Positions 45,638 through 57,881 are shown, numbered from the stretch's first letter. The stretch: DNA of 64,000 nucleotides from Panorpa germanica (GCA_963678705.1 OY783220.1:5229001-5293000); one strand, 5' to 3'. Notes: generated by a model not told the origin, from the sequence alone. Translations and numbers: made by a program.

Positions 45638-46545
45638 CAAGGGCAATTTTATAATTCAGTCACTCTTTGAATTTTCCGCGCAGCTCACGTCGACTGCCAT
45701 ATATTACGTAATAGACTACTGATCAATTTAGAGCAAGCTGCATCATTTAGATTATATTTGACAGTCATTGAAAACAGACAGCCGGCCATTGAAAGTAGCT
45801 AGCTATCCGCGCCATTGTGATTGACTGTGTAATCACCATGGCAAAATTTCAAATTCAAAAATTGGGCTATTACGAACTGCTACTCCCCGATGTAGCCCCA
45901 TGTGACTATTTCCTGTTTCCAAACCTGAAGAAATGGCTAAAACATTTGGATCTAACAAAGTGTTCACTGAAACAAACGCCTATTTTGAGAGCCTTAAGTA
46001 AACCTAAGGATGCTAAAGATTGTCATGAATGCACCATGGTTTGTACCTAACAACATAATACATCGTGATCTGGATATACAGTTATTGAAGAAATAGTGCT
46101 TAGAATGAAAGCATACAAAGAGAGAATACTTGAACATCCAAACAATTTGGCCAGCTGTCTAATGTCCAATAATTCGGTAGTACGCAGACTAAAAAAGAAA
46201 GCACCTCAATACCTATTAACCAACTAATCAGAATCTAGGATCTATTGAAATTGAGAAATGTGACGATGGGCATATCCCACGAAAAACACTTTGTTTTTAT
46301 TTTTACATGCCTATCACAGAATGTCCATTAAACAGGAAAGATTGTAATAATCTATAGAAACCAAATAAAAAAAAAACTAAATCTATTATTTAGAAGGAAT
46401 AAAATAATTGGAAAATGCTGGACTAAATGTATTGAGCATAAAGGAGACTATGTTGATAAATAAAGCGTCGAAAAAGATATTTTTTATTGGGAAATAAAGC
46501 GTTTTTTCAAACAAAAAAAAAGTCACTGAATTATCGAACTACTCA
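45638..46545 (+). pseudogene. Decayed mariner transposon interrupted by a Jockey insertion
   Basis: Left TIR CAAGGGCAATTTTATAATTC follows TA (45636-45637). The inverse of its inner half (GTCACTGAATTAT) is at 46522-46534. Between them, the transposase C-terminus survives in pieces: VITMAKFQIQKLG and then PDVAPCDYFLFPNLKKWL (about 45829-45945, including the third catalytic aspartate region, though HPPYS is lost), FTETNAYFESL in another frame (45964-45996), and after the Jockey insert WTKCIEHKGDYVDK ending TAA (about 46418-46462). The helix-turn-helix region and the first two catalytic aspartates are absent, so the element was also internally deleted. It belongs to the IS630-Tc1-mariner superfamily and is non-functional. 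Confidence 0.82.
46007..46376 (+). mobile_element. 5'-truncated Jockey LINE nested in mariner, with target-site duplication
   Basis: Starting abruptly at the C-terminal end of ORF2, one frame reads LRMLKIVMNAPWFVPNNIIH and RDLDIQ. After a frameshift near 46080, another reads VIEEIVLRMKAYKERILEHP and NNLASCLMSNNSVVRRLKKK, ending in TAA at about 46228. This is the Jockey C-terminal 'NAPWFV...DL.I..V..EI.....Y..RL..HPN.LA...L....VRRLKR' pattern. A 3' UTR of about 145 bp and an A-run (to 46376) follow. TAAACCTA (45999-46006) before it and TAAATCTA (46378-46385) after it look like an 8-bp target duplication with one change. Confidence 0.85.
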
Positions 46546-48183
46546 CGTCGAAATTGAAATAAATTAGTTATCAATAAAGTTAGGTTGCTTAACTACTAGT
46601 ACTTTAGTTAATCTACCTAAAATGTGAGTACGTTATCATTACTTTTGTCAAGGGAATATGTTGCAAAATATAACATTTTCTAATTTATTTCTCAACAAAC
46701 ATTAGCAGTGTATTTCTAAACGAATATAAAACGCTGCATCAAATTGTAAGAGAAATGAATAGCATCTAGCAAGTAGGGAGAGGAGGATGCCAGGAAAACC
46801 TTAGACAACTGGTTCGTTCGACGCTAGGACTCAAGAAGAGTGGGACTTAACATTAAGAGGACATTTTATTTAAAGCGTCGCAGTAATTAAAATGATGTAT
46901 TTAACAGATTGTTCTGACGAGAGAGAAGCTAAAATAAGCGAGAAGGAGAGGAAAGCTCTGTAACCTTCTTTTATTGCCACTCCTCCCCCTCCTCCTACTA
47001 CTCAAACTCCACGCATTTAGTGTCTAATTCTGGATTCATAAGAATGAACTAAATACCGCGCCAGGAATGATGGCTAAACCACGAGCACGACTGGTGCAGA
47101 ATTAGACAGAATCTGTAAACGTAACGTAATGGTTAAATTCAAAGTAAATTAAATTGTCAAGAGATTAAGAAATAGATTGACATAAATCATCGAATGTAAT
47201 TAATTAAATCATTAAAAACAGCAGAAGTCTACCCGCTAAATCTCATGAATTGCTGTTTAAGTTGTACTTGAATCTAGTTGAGACTTAATGTTCAACATTG
47301 ATTCTCTGTTAAAAATTAATTGATTTGACATTTTATTTTAATCAGAGGTTGAATTAAATTACTTTCTAAGTGATTATGTTACTTTAAAAACATTTTAAAA
47401 ACGTATTTGTTTTATAATGTTCAATATATATATATATATATATATATAACTACATTTCGATAGCATTTACGTAAAATTTTGTATCAATATACCACAGTAT
47501 CGAATGTAATAAAATGCATATTATACATTTGTGCCGATTTTCCTTTTCACCAGAAGGCTGCAGTCGATTCAGTCACATTTCTAATACGTACTTAGAAATA
47601 CTAGTCAACCAAAGTAATTTAATTTACAGTTTGACTTAGCTAAATAATAGTTTATTGTGTTTTCCATGCTTTGTACAACTTATTTACGTGTTCTCATTTT
47701 CCACTACCCTCTAGCACTAATGTTTAACATAAATCTAATTCAGGTCATAACGTCTGCCAAGTTATTTTCCGACTCGGATTCGGACATGTGTATTCACTTG
47801 TTACGTAACATAAAGGCTTTTGTTTACTTGTTAAATGTCAACAGAAATAAAGCTTATTCTAAATAGATTCTGTGGTTTGTTCCATCGTGTAGTTCTGTTT
47901 ACTTAATGTGTGCTTTTGTTTATGTTATATTGGAGAAAGCTCACAGTGTATCTCAACATCCAAAGACCCACAATCTAAGCAATAGCCAACCAATAGCCTG
48001 GCTTGATTGTACCTTGATAAAAACATAAAATAATTTCATCTTTGATCTATTTTTTTAAAACCGTGGTTTATTAACTAATGATCTGAGTAGCAATACTGTT
48101 TAAAGAACTAAATTTGTAATCAGAAAAATTACTTATTTAAGAAATGTACAGTTAAATGGTATATGGTATGTACGAGTATAATA
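46546..48183. other. Non-coding stretch with (AT)n
   Basis: An uninterrupted (AT)n run of about 25 bp at 47424-47448. No exon or repeat termini recognised. Confidence 0.5.
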
Positions 48184-48237
48184 CGAGGTCTGTTCAAAAA
48201 ATAAGGTGAATTTTCATTTTTCTCAAAAAATATTTAT

Positions 48238-48540
48238 TTATTCATCAATTTCTATTTTGTCCCCTTCAAAGTAGTCCCCCTCAGATATAATACACTTGTG
48301 CCAACGTTTTTTCCAATCCTCGAAGCAGTTCTGATATGCACTTTTTGGTATGCTCTTGAGCTCTCTCAGCGATTCGGTTTGTATTTCCTCAATCGTCTCA
48401 AAACGCCGTCCTTTCATGGATCTCTTCAATCTTGGGAACAGGAAAAAGTCACAAGGCTGAGACATGATTACGGTGTTGTTTTTGACCAATAAATTACGAA
48501 CAAGCAATGACGAGTGATCAGGTGCATTATCGCAATTTTG
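48238..48540 (-). pseudogene. mariner transposase, C-terminal piece
   Basis: In a different phase from the N-terminal half, the frame resumes at CDNAPDHSSLLVRNLLVKNN (the second catalytic aspartate region, usually HDNAPxH; here H is replaced by C). It continues through PCDFFLFPRLKRSMKGRRF and AYQNCFEDWKKRWHKCI to the normal end EGDYFEGDKIEIDE. The PPYSPDLA stretch containing the third catalytic aspartate is missing (MSQP joins directly to CDFFLF), a second in-frame deletion. Together with the frame change at about 48540 the protein cannot be catalytic. The 126- and 64-codon plus-strand frames over it are shadows. Confidence 0.9.
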
Positions 48541-48892
48541 GAACAAACTTCGCTGCCACACGCTTCATGCCCAAAATTACGGAAAAAATTGCATGGCATG
48601 AGCCAACCGATATGCCGACATCCTCAGCAACTTCTCTAATAGTGATTCGACGATTCTCCATAACAATTTTCTTCACTTCCTCAACATTTTCATCGGTTGT
48701 TGATGTGCTGGGCCGTCCAGGGCGAGCGTCGTTATTCACATCTTCTCGACCTTCTATGAAAAGCTTGTACCACTTGCAAACATTTTTTTGGATTAAAGTA
48801 GACTCACCGTATGCCACTTTCAACATTTCAAGTGTTTTGGAGCACTTGATTCCGTTTTTCACACAAAATTTAATGCAAACTCTTTGATCCAT
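48527..48892 (-). pseudogene. mariner transposase, N-terminal DNA-binding half
   Basis: The frame is open upstream to 48931, but the family's usual start is MDQRVCIKFCVKNGIKCSKT at 48892, so I place the start there. It covers the first helix-turn-helix (residues about 1-55, ending in WYKLFIEGREDV), the GRPS linker motif (about 66-69, ARPGRPSTSTTDEN) and the second helix-turn-helix (about 75-115, ITIREVAEDVGISVGSCHAI). It then stops shortly after KFVPKL, where the catalytic domain should begin. The first catalytic aspartate (in the family's 'TGDE' motif) has been lost with the deletion. Confidence 0.9.
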
Positions 48893-49110
48893 GTTTTTCG
48901 ACAGCAAAAAATCGCCGAACACGCAAAACACTTCTAACTTTTATGCCTCTCACAAACAAACTAAATGTGCTATATAGCTAAAACTGTGAACATATGTTCG
49001 AGACGAGTGTACCAACATAACAAAATGAAAAAATCGATAATCGAATGTACGTAGCCCGCGAAATTTGACCTTGACTGAAAATTCACCTTATTTTTTGTAC
49101 AGACCTCGTA

Positions 49111-50561
49111 TACCTGATAACAATTCATAGTTTTGCTCAAGCATAAAATATTTGATAAAATAATTTTATCGCAAGATTAAACTGAAATGCGAATCTTAAT
49201 CTATCCCTACGCACCCATAAACGAAAAATAAGGCTACTAAAATATTACCAGAGGGTTGCTACTTCACGACTTTGAAAAGTTAAAACTTGAAATGTTATAA
49301 ATCAGGAAGTCATTGTAGGTCACGTTCGAAAACAATATATATACATATACATATATATATATATATAATGTTAACAATGTAAGCATATATTTTACTTATT
49401 CAATCAGAAATCGCATTAAAATTCACGTGCGTAAGCACTGATCTCCTAAAACATTCTCCCCTCTGAGATAAAAACCCATAAGGGTCCAGAAGATCCTACC
49501 GGCTCGCACCCTTCACTAGCGCCACAGACGGAACACGGGGTTACTTTGAAACATTGTAACATGTTTGTGCACTGTCATCGGGTGTCAAAATCTGTTGGGG
49601 GTAATTGCACCAACATAAATGCAAATTTGTGTACAACCCTTGTCACTTATTGTAGTCACGTATTTAGGATATGTAGAACACTAGGTTGAACCTGTCGTGG
49701 AGGTCCTATTGGAATTGAGAATTAACCTCAAAAAATCGTATTTTAGAACAACTTTCAAATTAAAAACCCAAAAGGAAGCATTTAAAGTTTCTTAATAAGT
49801 TTATGAGATAGTAAAAATGAAAAGAATTGAAAACTATTAACGTATTTAACAAGATATTTTATAATTACTAAGAATAACTACCGCCAAATTATAAATAAAA
49901 TTTAAATAATATAGTTGTGTTTTATTAAAAAGTTATTCAAGAAAGACATGGAATATAAGACGCACCCAAAATTATTTGGAAAAATTAATAAAATTTCACA
50001 AAATAAAATAACACAGAACTTTTATTAAATATTTGTCAATTTAATAGCACATTAACATGATAGAAAATAACAATAGAAAGCCTATGTACTGTTTGGTATT
50101 TCATTCAAGTAAGTAAATTGTAAGCCCAGAAATAAACAGTGTATTATCATAGGTCTGATACCCACACTAACACACATACATATACACTACTATCTACAGT
50201 CTCCACCATACATCCGTATATATTATATTATTATTCCGTGAAAATCAAAACTGCTGAGTTAACCGCGATCATTATCCGTTGCTTGAGATTTGAGATTTGG
50301 TAGTTTTGACATTAGGGTTCTCTCCAGAGTAAGGGGCTTCTTCGTAAAATGAGGGTAAGAGGGTATAGAGCTGGAGAGAAAATAGGAAGCTGCTGGGGGT
50401 CGAATCACATGGAAAGCTGAGTACTACAGTACTTCGTAAGACAAGCTATAGAGCATTTACCATTATCAAGATCGTATAAAATATAAACAAACTATTCGCA
50501 AAGGGACTAGTTCTAAAATAAATAGTTGAAGAAGAAGATCTATATTAACATTATTTATATA
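49111..50561. other. Non-coding stretch
   Basis: A GC-richer interval at 49440-49560 lacks a sustained frame. A TA-rich microsatellite lies near 49335-49368. No RNA gene or exon supported. Confidence 0.45.
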
Positions 50562-50690
50562 CAAGGGTTGATTAATAAGTAAGTCTTAATACGGGATGTA
50601 GCCCGTAATAGGGGTAGAGCGCCGATACGACTGATTGCTCACCGTCAGTTCTATTGAAAGTCCAGCTAAAACGTTTGCAATGATACAACC
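50562..50690 (+). mobile_element. mariner end fragment (TACAAGGGTTGATTAATAAG)
   Basis: TA followed by CAAGGGTTGATTAATAAGT is a characteristic mariner-type terminus and resembles the left TIR at 45638. The next 110 bp (with GTAGAGCGCCGATACGAC and TGCTCACCGTCAGTTC) look like the untranslated leader of such an element. No transposase frame follows and I found no right TIR, so only the end remains. Confidence 0.6.
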
Positions 50691-50973
50691 TTTATCCATA
50701 TATGTATAATATGTTTAAACTCTTATCTTAGGACTTATTTTATAACTCTTTCTCTGACTAGTCTCGTATTCATGTGTTTGTTGATTTTGGCAAATTAAAT
50801 TCAAGTGAAGATGCAACTTAAGATGAAGCATTTATTTGCTAAAAACGGTGCCTAAACGATTCCATACGCTTCACTTGTCTTCCACGTTTCATTCACAAAG
50901 TGCCAATACAAATAATCAATTGCCATTTTAGTACGCTTTTATCATCTATATCTAACTATAGAACCAAGAAGTA

Positions 50974-51222
50974 ATGTTTCACTTTAAACAGAATACGTTG
51001 ACTGCTTTCCGTGGTGGTCTGAGAACAGTTGCAAGAAAAGGCAATTTACAATGGATGGAAGGAAATCAGTCTCAAATTCATGGTAGATATATAAGAGACT
51101 GTGACATATACGCCCCAAATAGAAGTGTGAAGTCTCCCATTAAATTTTTTGCGGGCGCCCATGGCTATGAAGTAATATATGTTGGTGTATTTTTCCACAT
51201 TATTAATAATCCTTCTAAGTAA
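50974..51222 (+). pseudogene. Unidentified open frame, possible coding remnant
   Basis: An 82-codon ATG frame whose middle has protein-like composition (AFRGGLRTVARKGNLQWMEG, then HGRYIRDCDIYAPNRS and FFAGAHGYEV). It is flanked by AT-rich DNA. I do not recognise a family. There is no GT/AG arrangement that clearly makes it an exon. It may be an old transposon or host-gene fragment, or chance. Confidence 0.3.
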
Positions 51223-53884
51223 TTTATTTTTCACTTTTCAGTGTCACTCACACGAACTTAAAACTATTAGCTTTAACATTTTATTCTCACATATAATACT
51301 AACCCGATATCAGTGTAATGTTCTGGAAACTATAATCGAACTTTAGTTACAGTATGTATGTATGTATGTGTATGTTGGTATAAGTGAACCAAGTCTTGGA
51401 TTTGTGATAATGGTACCAACATTAGCAAGACAATGGTTGCAGTGTGCAAGCATTATTCTGTTTTATTGTCATTATAGTGGTACATCTAAGCTGGAATATC
51501 CATGAACTATACTATATTCTCTTATCTCCAGGAAATTAACACAGGAAGAGAAGACAGGATCCGGGACTTGTCCACAGTATAGTCTCCCATTCTGTACGAA
51601 CATTTACTCGTAAGACGTTCAGAAACAAAGTATGCGATGATGTAATTTATAATGACTTACTAATGAACTATTTATTACATTTCAAATCCATCTTAATCTT
51701 ATATGATTATGTAAATCACTTATGAACAGCTTAGGTTGCTACGGTACCTTTATTGGTTATGATATTAAAGTACGAAGATCGATCGATTTTTTTGATGATT
51801 TTAAAAACACAAATGGAGTGCCTTATTTTTCAATATTGTTTCTTTCAACAGAAATAAATTTTCTCCTTCGGATAGGTAGCTTCTCAATTCCTTCATAGCA
51901 AGGCCGAATAAATCCAACTAAATACTAAATCTAACTAAAATATGATTTTAATTCTATTATATTTGTAGTAGTCTTGTTACAGCGAGTGCTTGTGCATTAT
52001 TCTTGCAATTTACAAAATTGCAGTTTATACTCATAGAATTTCACAGCACCGCGTGGTATTTTTGTAGTGTAGGTGTATTCCAATATTTTACAAAAAATAA
52101 TACAGTTTTTACTGTGGTTTAAGATTTTTTTTTAAGTAAAATATTATCAAAGAGTATTAATAAGTTAAAAGTAAGGTCAAAACCGGAACTCAAGCGTCTG
52201 CGCTGCTCAAATGCATATATCTCACGAAAATTATTTTCTCTTTAACCAAAATTTTACAAACTGCACATTTTCTATTATAGGGCAGAACCCGTAGCATTTG
52301 TTACTTATGCTATATAGTTAATTTCGGCACTGCATTATAAAAAAAGAAGATGGCTGTATCGTTTTCAAAATTTTCTCCTAATACCGCATTAAGTGCTCAT
52401 AAGTCTGAACTGTAAAGTGGGTGTTCAAGAGGTTGCCATTGTAATTTATTGAGTGTATCAGGAGTTAGATCACATCGTTTGTTGCAATAAGCAGTCACAT
52501 GACGTCATCAAGCGGCTGGCATTAGTAGGCCACAGTCATTGTCCGTAATTTATGTAGAAAGTCCATAAGCAGTTCACCTTTTAAATTCCAAAACACAGTA
52601 GCTAAAACTTATGCGGCTAGGGCAGAATCTTGGCGTTGATCGGTTGTGATTTTCCACTATATTAGGACCATTTTAAAACTTTTAGGTCAAATCAAACAGT
52701 TAGGTTTTACTCAGAGTAGTATCACCAAACTGTCCTTAGAGTCTCTTCAAAATTTCACACAATTTCACGCTTTTATTGGCGAGATCGTACTTGAACAGAA
52801 ATAGAAATAGAAATTGTTCAACGTAAACATTTATCGGAAGATTTGGTGGAATCATCTAACAATGGCGTGTCATTCACAAAGTTTAATGTATTTGAAACAC
52901 TTTTTTAAATTTTTTGACATAAACGATTCATAATTAATGAAACTACTGCATTTTTAATTGATGACGGCTCCTGTATATATGGTACATATGGTATATAATG
53001 GGAGAGATCAAACGCTTATAGAATTAACCTATATTTAAACAGTAATAAATATTAATAAAGCAAAAAGTTTATCTCTAGTGTTAATCACCGAAACAAAGTC
53101 TTCTTCCCTTTTCTTAATTTTTAATATCTGTAAAACATGTTTTAGTTTTGGGAATGGTTATTTTAAAATTGTTATCTGCGTGCAGCTGGGTCTTCGTGCA
53201 GCAGTTAACCGTGCGCTCGTTTGCTGACGAAGCTCATAACGATATGCTCTTCTACACTAGACTCCAGAAAGCTGAAAGAGTGACACGAACCAAGGAGTAG
53301 CGGGGGGGATCCTGAGAACAGCTAACGTAGCTCAGAATAGGCAGAGCAATAGATAAAACATAAAATATATAATGTCAAGTCTTGCCCTTTATACTCTTAC
53401 CGTAAATTTATGACAAAGAAGTTTAAAGGATTTATATTATTCTTAGAAAGAAATAAAAATAAATAGAGTTTACGGTATATAGTATACATTCTGTCTTCAG
53501 AATCCTTGTCACTTCTCCTACCGGTTCCGGTTTCTGTCTCTCTCCCCTTTCTCCCTTTCCTTGTACCTATAATTCATATTTATAACAGTAAAACAAATTC
53601 TGTATAATACATAATTCCAAATATAAATTTTCTGAAGAATTGTGAGGTCGTTTAAAAAATGAGTAGTTTGTTGTAAGGGCTTCCTGGTTGTATGTCATAA
53701 TATCGTAGAAAGCTGCTTAAAACTTCTTGGGAAAGCTCTTTCCAAAGGATATTTAAAGGATCATACGTCAAAATGAAAATAAATTGACCACGCATTGTTT
53801 AATCGATTAAAACTATATTTTAGACAATACAAAGGTAACTTTTAGAAAATTTGCATTTAGATTTATATTTATATTATAGTGTGT
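51223..53884. other. Non-coding stretch
   Basis: A tetranucleotide run (GTAT)n near 51352-51372, a hairpin at 53192-53232 and a GC-richer patch at 53180-53340. The remainder is AT-rich without recognisable content. Confidence 0.45.
53192..53232. other. Stable hairpin in GC-richer patch
   Basis: CTTCGTGCAGCA and TGCTGACGAAG pair over 11 bp with one bulged base, around a loop of 18 nt (GTTAACCGTGCGCTCGTT). No RNA family recognised. Confidence 0.45.
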
Positions 53885-54160
53885 GCCAACGGCCAACAGA
53901 GAAGTCGGCAGAACTCATTGTGCATAATGTTAGGTTATAATAAAATTAGTTAAAAAGGAATTGACAATTTAAATAATAAACTTTAAATATCGTTTCTTTG
54001 ATTTCAAGTAAGACAGTATGATTTAAGTTAAACAGTGTAATTATTATAATGTGTATGTAAATTACTAAAATAAAAGTCTTTGATTTCAGAAGCAACACAT
54101 AAGTTTGATTAAAAATTTATAATTCCTAAAATGTCTTGCATATATAATGTATACATATAT
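53885..54160. repeat. Dispersed repeat family A, copy 2
   Basis: Partner of 115-410, with a shared leading CGGCAGAACT / CGACAGAACT motif, GTGCATAATGTTAGG and GGTTATAATAAAATTAG, then the same series to AAAATGTCTTGCATATATA. Confidence 0.75.
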
Positions 54161-54773
54161 AACTTAGATCCTAATCTCATTTTCACCCTCACTATTAAAA
54201 GTAATAGGAATGTCTTTATTATTCCGTTCTAAGACATAAACCAAGCTCAAGATGTTCACTATTTTTTATCTGATTAAAAAAATATATATTTAGCATGCGC
54301 CATATAAATCAAGTGCAGTGGAAAAATAAGAGGATTCTTTAGTTTAAATTTAGGGCTATATTTAGTTCTGTCGGATGTGAGTTCAACTGGGAGGCCTGCA
54401 TTTAGGTCTTATCTCTAAAATAATAAATTAAATATGTTCTAGATGAAATCACATACCAACATTTTTTTAAAATTACTCTATTTACTACAGTGGTATATTT
54501 TTAATATATGAACAACATTTATTTAACATTGTAATATATTAGGATGCTTTAAGCTGCATTTTAGCTAAGGAGTATGTTCTATATTATAAGATAATATATT
54601 AAATCAATACTTTTTAATCTTTTTTAGTTGGTTTTAAGGTCAACAAGCCTAACCACCTCTGACCTTGAATTTCTCTAAAACTTACAATTTTCAAAATGTT
54701 GATAAAAACCTTAAAGAAGCATACATGTCTCAGAATCATTTGTGAAAAGAAACATACCACTATGAATTTCAGG

Positions 54774-54875
54774 TCATTAGCGAGATATCTCCGAATATTA
54801 GGTTTTAGGACAACGACGAAATAAATATTCGAGGTTCAAGTTTTCCAGGGGTATTCCTGCAAGTATTTATAGAAG
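54774..54875. repeat. Dispersed repeat family E, copy 2
   Basis: Partner of 31261-31365 in the same orientation; see that entry for matching blocks. Confidence 0.65.
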
Positions 54876-55844
54876 TTTGTTTGCATTATAATTTTGATTG
54901 CTTGCATTTATGAGTCATCTTCATCATACCCTTAAAATTTCAAAAGGTAAAGAAAAAAATTAACCTACAAATTTGACAAGGAATATGTTTCCCACAAAAT
55001 TGAAACATTTAAAAAAATTGTATTCATGCATATGCGGCAAAATAACTCAGCAACATTCTGCTTAAAAGCGTATTTAATGTAAAAGATATAAAACACAAAT
55101 AGAAAACTCTAGAATACAATTATCAGGGAAAGAAAAACGTAACATCGACATATTTATGTAAGTGATTTTACCCTAAAATGTACCGCGAACCTCGACAAGT
55201 GCTTGCTTGTACCGTTCGTTTCTCGGTTTGCCGTTTGCCGTTTGCTGGAATCTCCATCGTTAAAATGTTCAGTATTTATGCACATCTGCTAAGCGTCTCC
55301 GAAACCATAACCATTAAGTTTTAATGAAAAAACATTTAAAAAATACATGAGTCCCTCCACTGCAATGTTTAAAATCAGTACTAAAATCTCTATTACAGAA
55401 TGCCAGTAGCGAAGCAGCAATTACTGTCTTTTAAAGCGTGAAGACTATATACTCTTACATTAACTTACGAGAACAGAAATAAAAAAGTCAGGTTCAGAAA
55501 TACATTTACGGAAATCAACAAAAACTGTGGAACTGATTTGTTTTATTTTGAACTTAGGTTTTAATTATTCTGGCAGCCGATATGTATATGGTCTATAACA
55601 AGAGCGGTCGTTTTAAATCAATAAAAAATCGAAATATTTCTTATTAATTATTTGAAATAACCGCTTTTGTTGAAAGACCATATAACGATCCAAACTCCAA
55701 CGACCAAAAAGAGTCAAAGAAATCGTACGTTTTAGGGCACAGAAATTTTTCTAAGATCTTCCAATTTGGAAAACTTACTGCTTCATTCTTCTTCTTCAGT
55801 GGCTCGACATACTTGAGATTTCGTAACAAGGTTTTTTTCACGGG
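54876..55844. other. No recognisable content
   Basis: Short GCCGTTTGCCGTTTGC repetition near 55230. Otherwise AT-rich with accidental frames. Confidence 0.45.
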
Positions 55845-56045
55845 GTGGAGTTGTTAGCACCACGTCCAACCCCCAACCTGGAGGACCAGTCCCCTGATAT
55901 AATCCCCAGGGGCAGGGTGCCCGGCTATACCCCCAGGCACTGGGTACCCATTTTAGTCGCCTCTTACGACATGCATGAGCAACATTGGGACTATTCTTTC
56001 ACACCCGGTCACCACTCGGGAAACTGCTTCATTACTGGTCTCAAT
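55845..56045 (+). repeat. GC-rich interspersed-repeat fragment (TAGTCGCCTCTTACGACATG)
   Basis: A sharp GC-rich island with CCCCAGGGGCAGGGTGCCC and TTTTAGTCGCCTCTTACGAC. The latter word is one I recall as recurrent in insect repetitive sequences, but I cannot name the element. A 79-codon frame (PRPTPNLEDQSPDIIPRGR...) spans it but looks like repeat sequence read through. Likely the 3' portion of a mobile element. Confidence 0.45.
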
Positions 56046-56229
56046 ATATCAGTCCACTCGATAACTTTAAATATTCAATTTTAAGATAATGACTAAAGCC
56101 ATATTCGACTTGTATGCTTTTAAGCGATTTTCGACAAGTTTGGGTGCAATAGATGAATACAATATGATCGAAAAAAATCTTATATCAGAACTTTAGCGCA
56201 ATAAATTGTATTAATAATAATTTATACTA
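56046..56229. other. AT-rich spacer
   Basis: No supported feature. Confidence 0.4.
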
Positions 56230-56468
56230 AGCTAACTAAACCGGCCTCGCTTCGTTTAGCTCAGTCTGATATGAAATGAAAGGGGACGTAAACAAAAGGC
56301 ACAAATGATCAACTAGAAAGAAACGAAAGAAATGAATTCAATTTTTGAAAATACGCGCGTATTCGACTGCAACGTTGTGTCAAAATTTCAAGTCAATCGA
56401 CCGACATTTTTTCATTTTTTGCGAGCACAAACATAAGTTAGCTGAATTCTTATATATAAAGATATAGA
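56230..56468 (+). mobile_element. Short interspersed element, diverged analogue of 24154-24463
   Basis: Head GCTAACTAAACCGGCCTCGC, body GTGTCAAAATTTCAAGTCAA with TCGACCGACATTTTTTC, and tail TTCTTATATATAAAGATATAGA. The order of a CCGGCC-containing head, an 'AAATTT..A..A..TCG' body and a TATATA-AGAT tail parallels the 24.2-kb element, though direct identity is low. Confidence 0.5.
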
Positions 56469-57881
56469 TAAAAATTAATACATACATTAAGTACATTTAA
56501 AATACATACTTAAAATTCAAACTAAAACAGTAGATGAGATAGGGGTATTGCAAGAAGTAGTAGACCTTAATATCATAAACCGTTAAACTGTCCTTAAGTA
56601 ACCATTAAGGACCCAATAAACAATTTTCATCATTTTGTAAGTAATAAAATTTGATCTCTTTAAACCTAGAGCTTTAAAGCTTGGACTATAAGATGTGTCT
56701 ATGATAATTGCGGTTAGTATTGCAGCTTTAAAGCTTTATTTATAATGTCATGTTACTGTCGTATCGTATAGTATCGTATGTTATCGGACAATAAATAAAT
56801 CAAAGCAGTAAATAACTTTATAGTCTTGTACGATACGATAAAGAAGCTTGTTATCACTGACATCAAACTTATCCGGTTCCTACACCGAATCTCTCCAAGG
56901 AATAGAGAAGAAGCGAGAAAGAGAAGGAAAGATAATAGATGAGAAGGAAGTATAATCCGTTCCGTCTCTGAATATATAAGCCGCTATGTGCTTCAATATG
57001 AACATAGGAGATCAATGATTCGAAGAAATTCGCCAGAGATGGTTCAAATCCTTGGCATAAATAATTTTAATAAATCCGTTTTTGAAAGAAATGTGTATTT
57101 TATATTATCCTTATTTTTACTGTTGATATTAGAAATAAAATATTCAAATAAGGTTATATTATATTATATAAAATATAATCAGGAAAATATTTACAAAAAT
57201 GACAGTCTGTATTACGTTTTTTTTTTATTTATGTTAACAAAGGGAATAGAATAAATAGAGAGAAATTGATTCGCAATAATAAAAGGGTTTATTGCATCGG
57301 AAAACCAAAACCGCGGAAACACAATAACTGATCATTCCCAAATGAATTGATAACGAATGTTTTCCCAATTTAAAATAATATAATATGAATAAAAATAACT
57401 CACAAATATGGGCCAACTATTTTTTGAGTAATGTATTTGTAAATCGTTAAATGTATACACATTCAAATGTAATATTCCACATAACATTAGATAATTCTGT
57501 ATATTCATATATGGTCCATAATGTGACATGAAATGAATAAACATCACAGTCGAAACGAATCAAAACAAACGAAACAAGTAAAATAAAGATTAACAAAATA
57601 ATTAGAAATTAGTGTATTAAAATAATTAAAAATAAATATTTTACATAAATAATTAATAATCAAAACTAATAAGAAACAAGTGTAACTTAGAACTAGAATT
57701 TGATAAATAAAATACAGTTTTCATTCTAATACTAATGCCAACAAATACTAACAACCTACAAACAACGACGACCACGATATATGAACTAGCACGACGTTTT
57801 TAAAATTACGACTGAAGAAATTTATAAAGTTATTTAATCTACCAATATATATATTTGTTAATATTTTCGGCTTCCTGAAAA
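56469..57881. other. Non-coding AT-rich stretch
   Basis: A purine-rich interval at 56895-56950 and long AT-rich tracts. The word GGTTCAAATCC at 57041 imitates a tRNA B-box but lacks an A-box or cloverleaf. No other content. Confidence 0.45.

Larger units (their letters stand above)
48184..49108 (-). mobile_element. Internally deleted mariner transposon, 925 bp, with 31-bp TIRs and TA duplications
   Basis: Both ends read CGAGGTCTGTTCAAAAAATA (left) or CGAGGTCTGTACAAAAAATA (right, inverse), continuing AGGTGAATTTT. That is about 31 bp with one mismatch. TA lies at 48182-48183 and 49109-49110, the expected mariner target duplication. A full-length relative would be about 1.3 kb, so roughly 370 bp is missing from the middle of the gene. 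The TIRs look intact, so the copy could in principle be recognised by a related transposase in trans. Confidence 0.93.

Noticed and set aside
48298-48887. Plus-strand frames of 64 and 126 codons
   Set aside because: Antisense to the mariner transposase pieces.
57041-57051. GGTTCAAATCC, a tRNA B-box-like word
   Set aside because: No A-box at the proper distance and no foldable arms around it.
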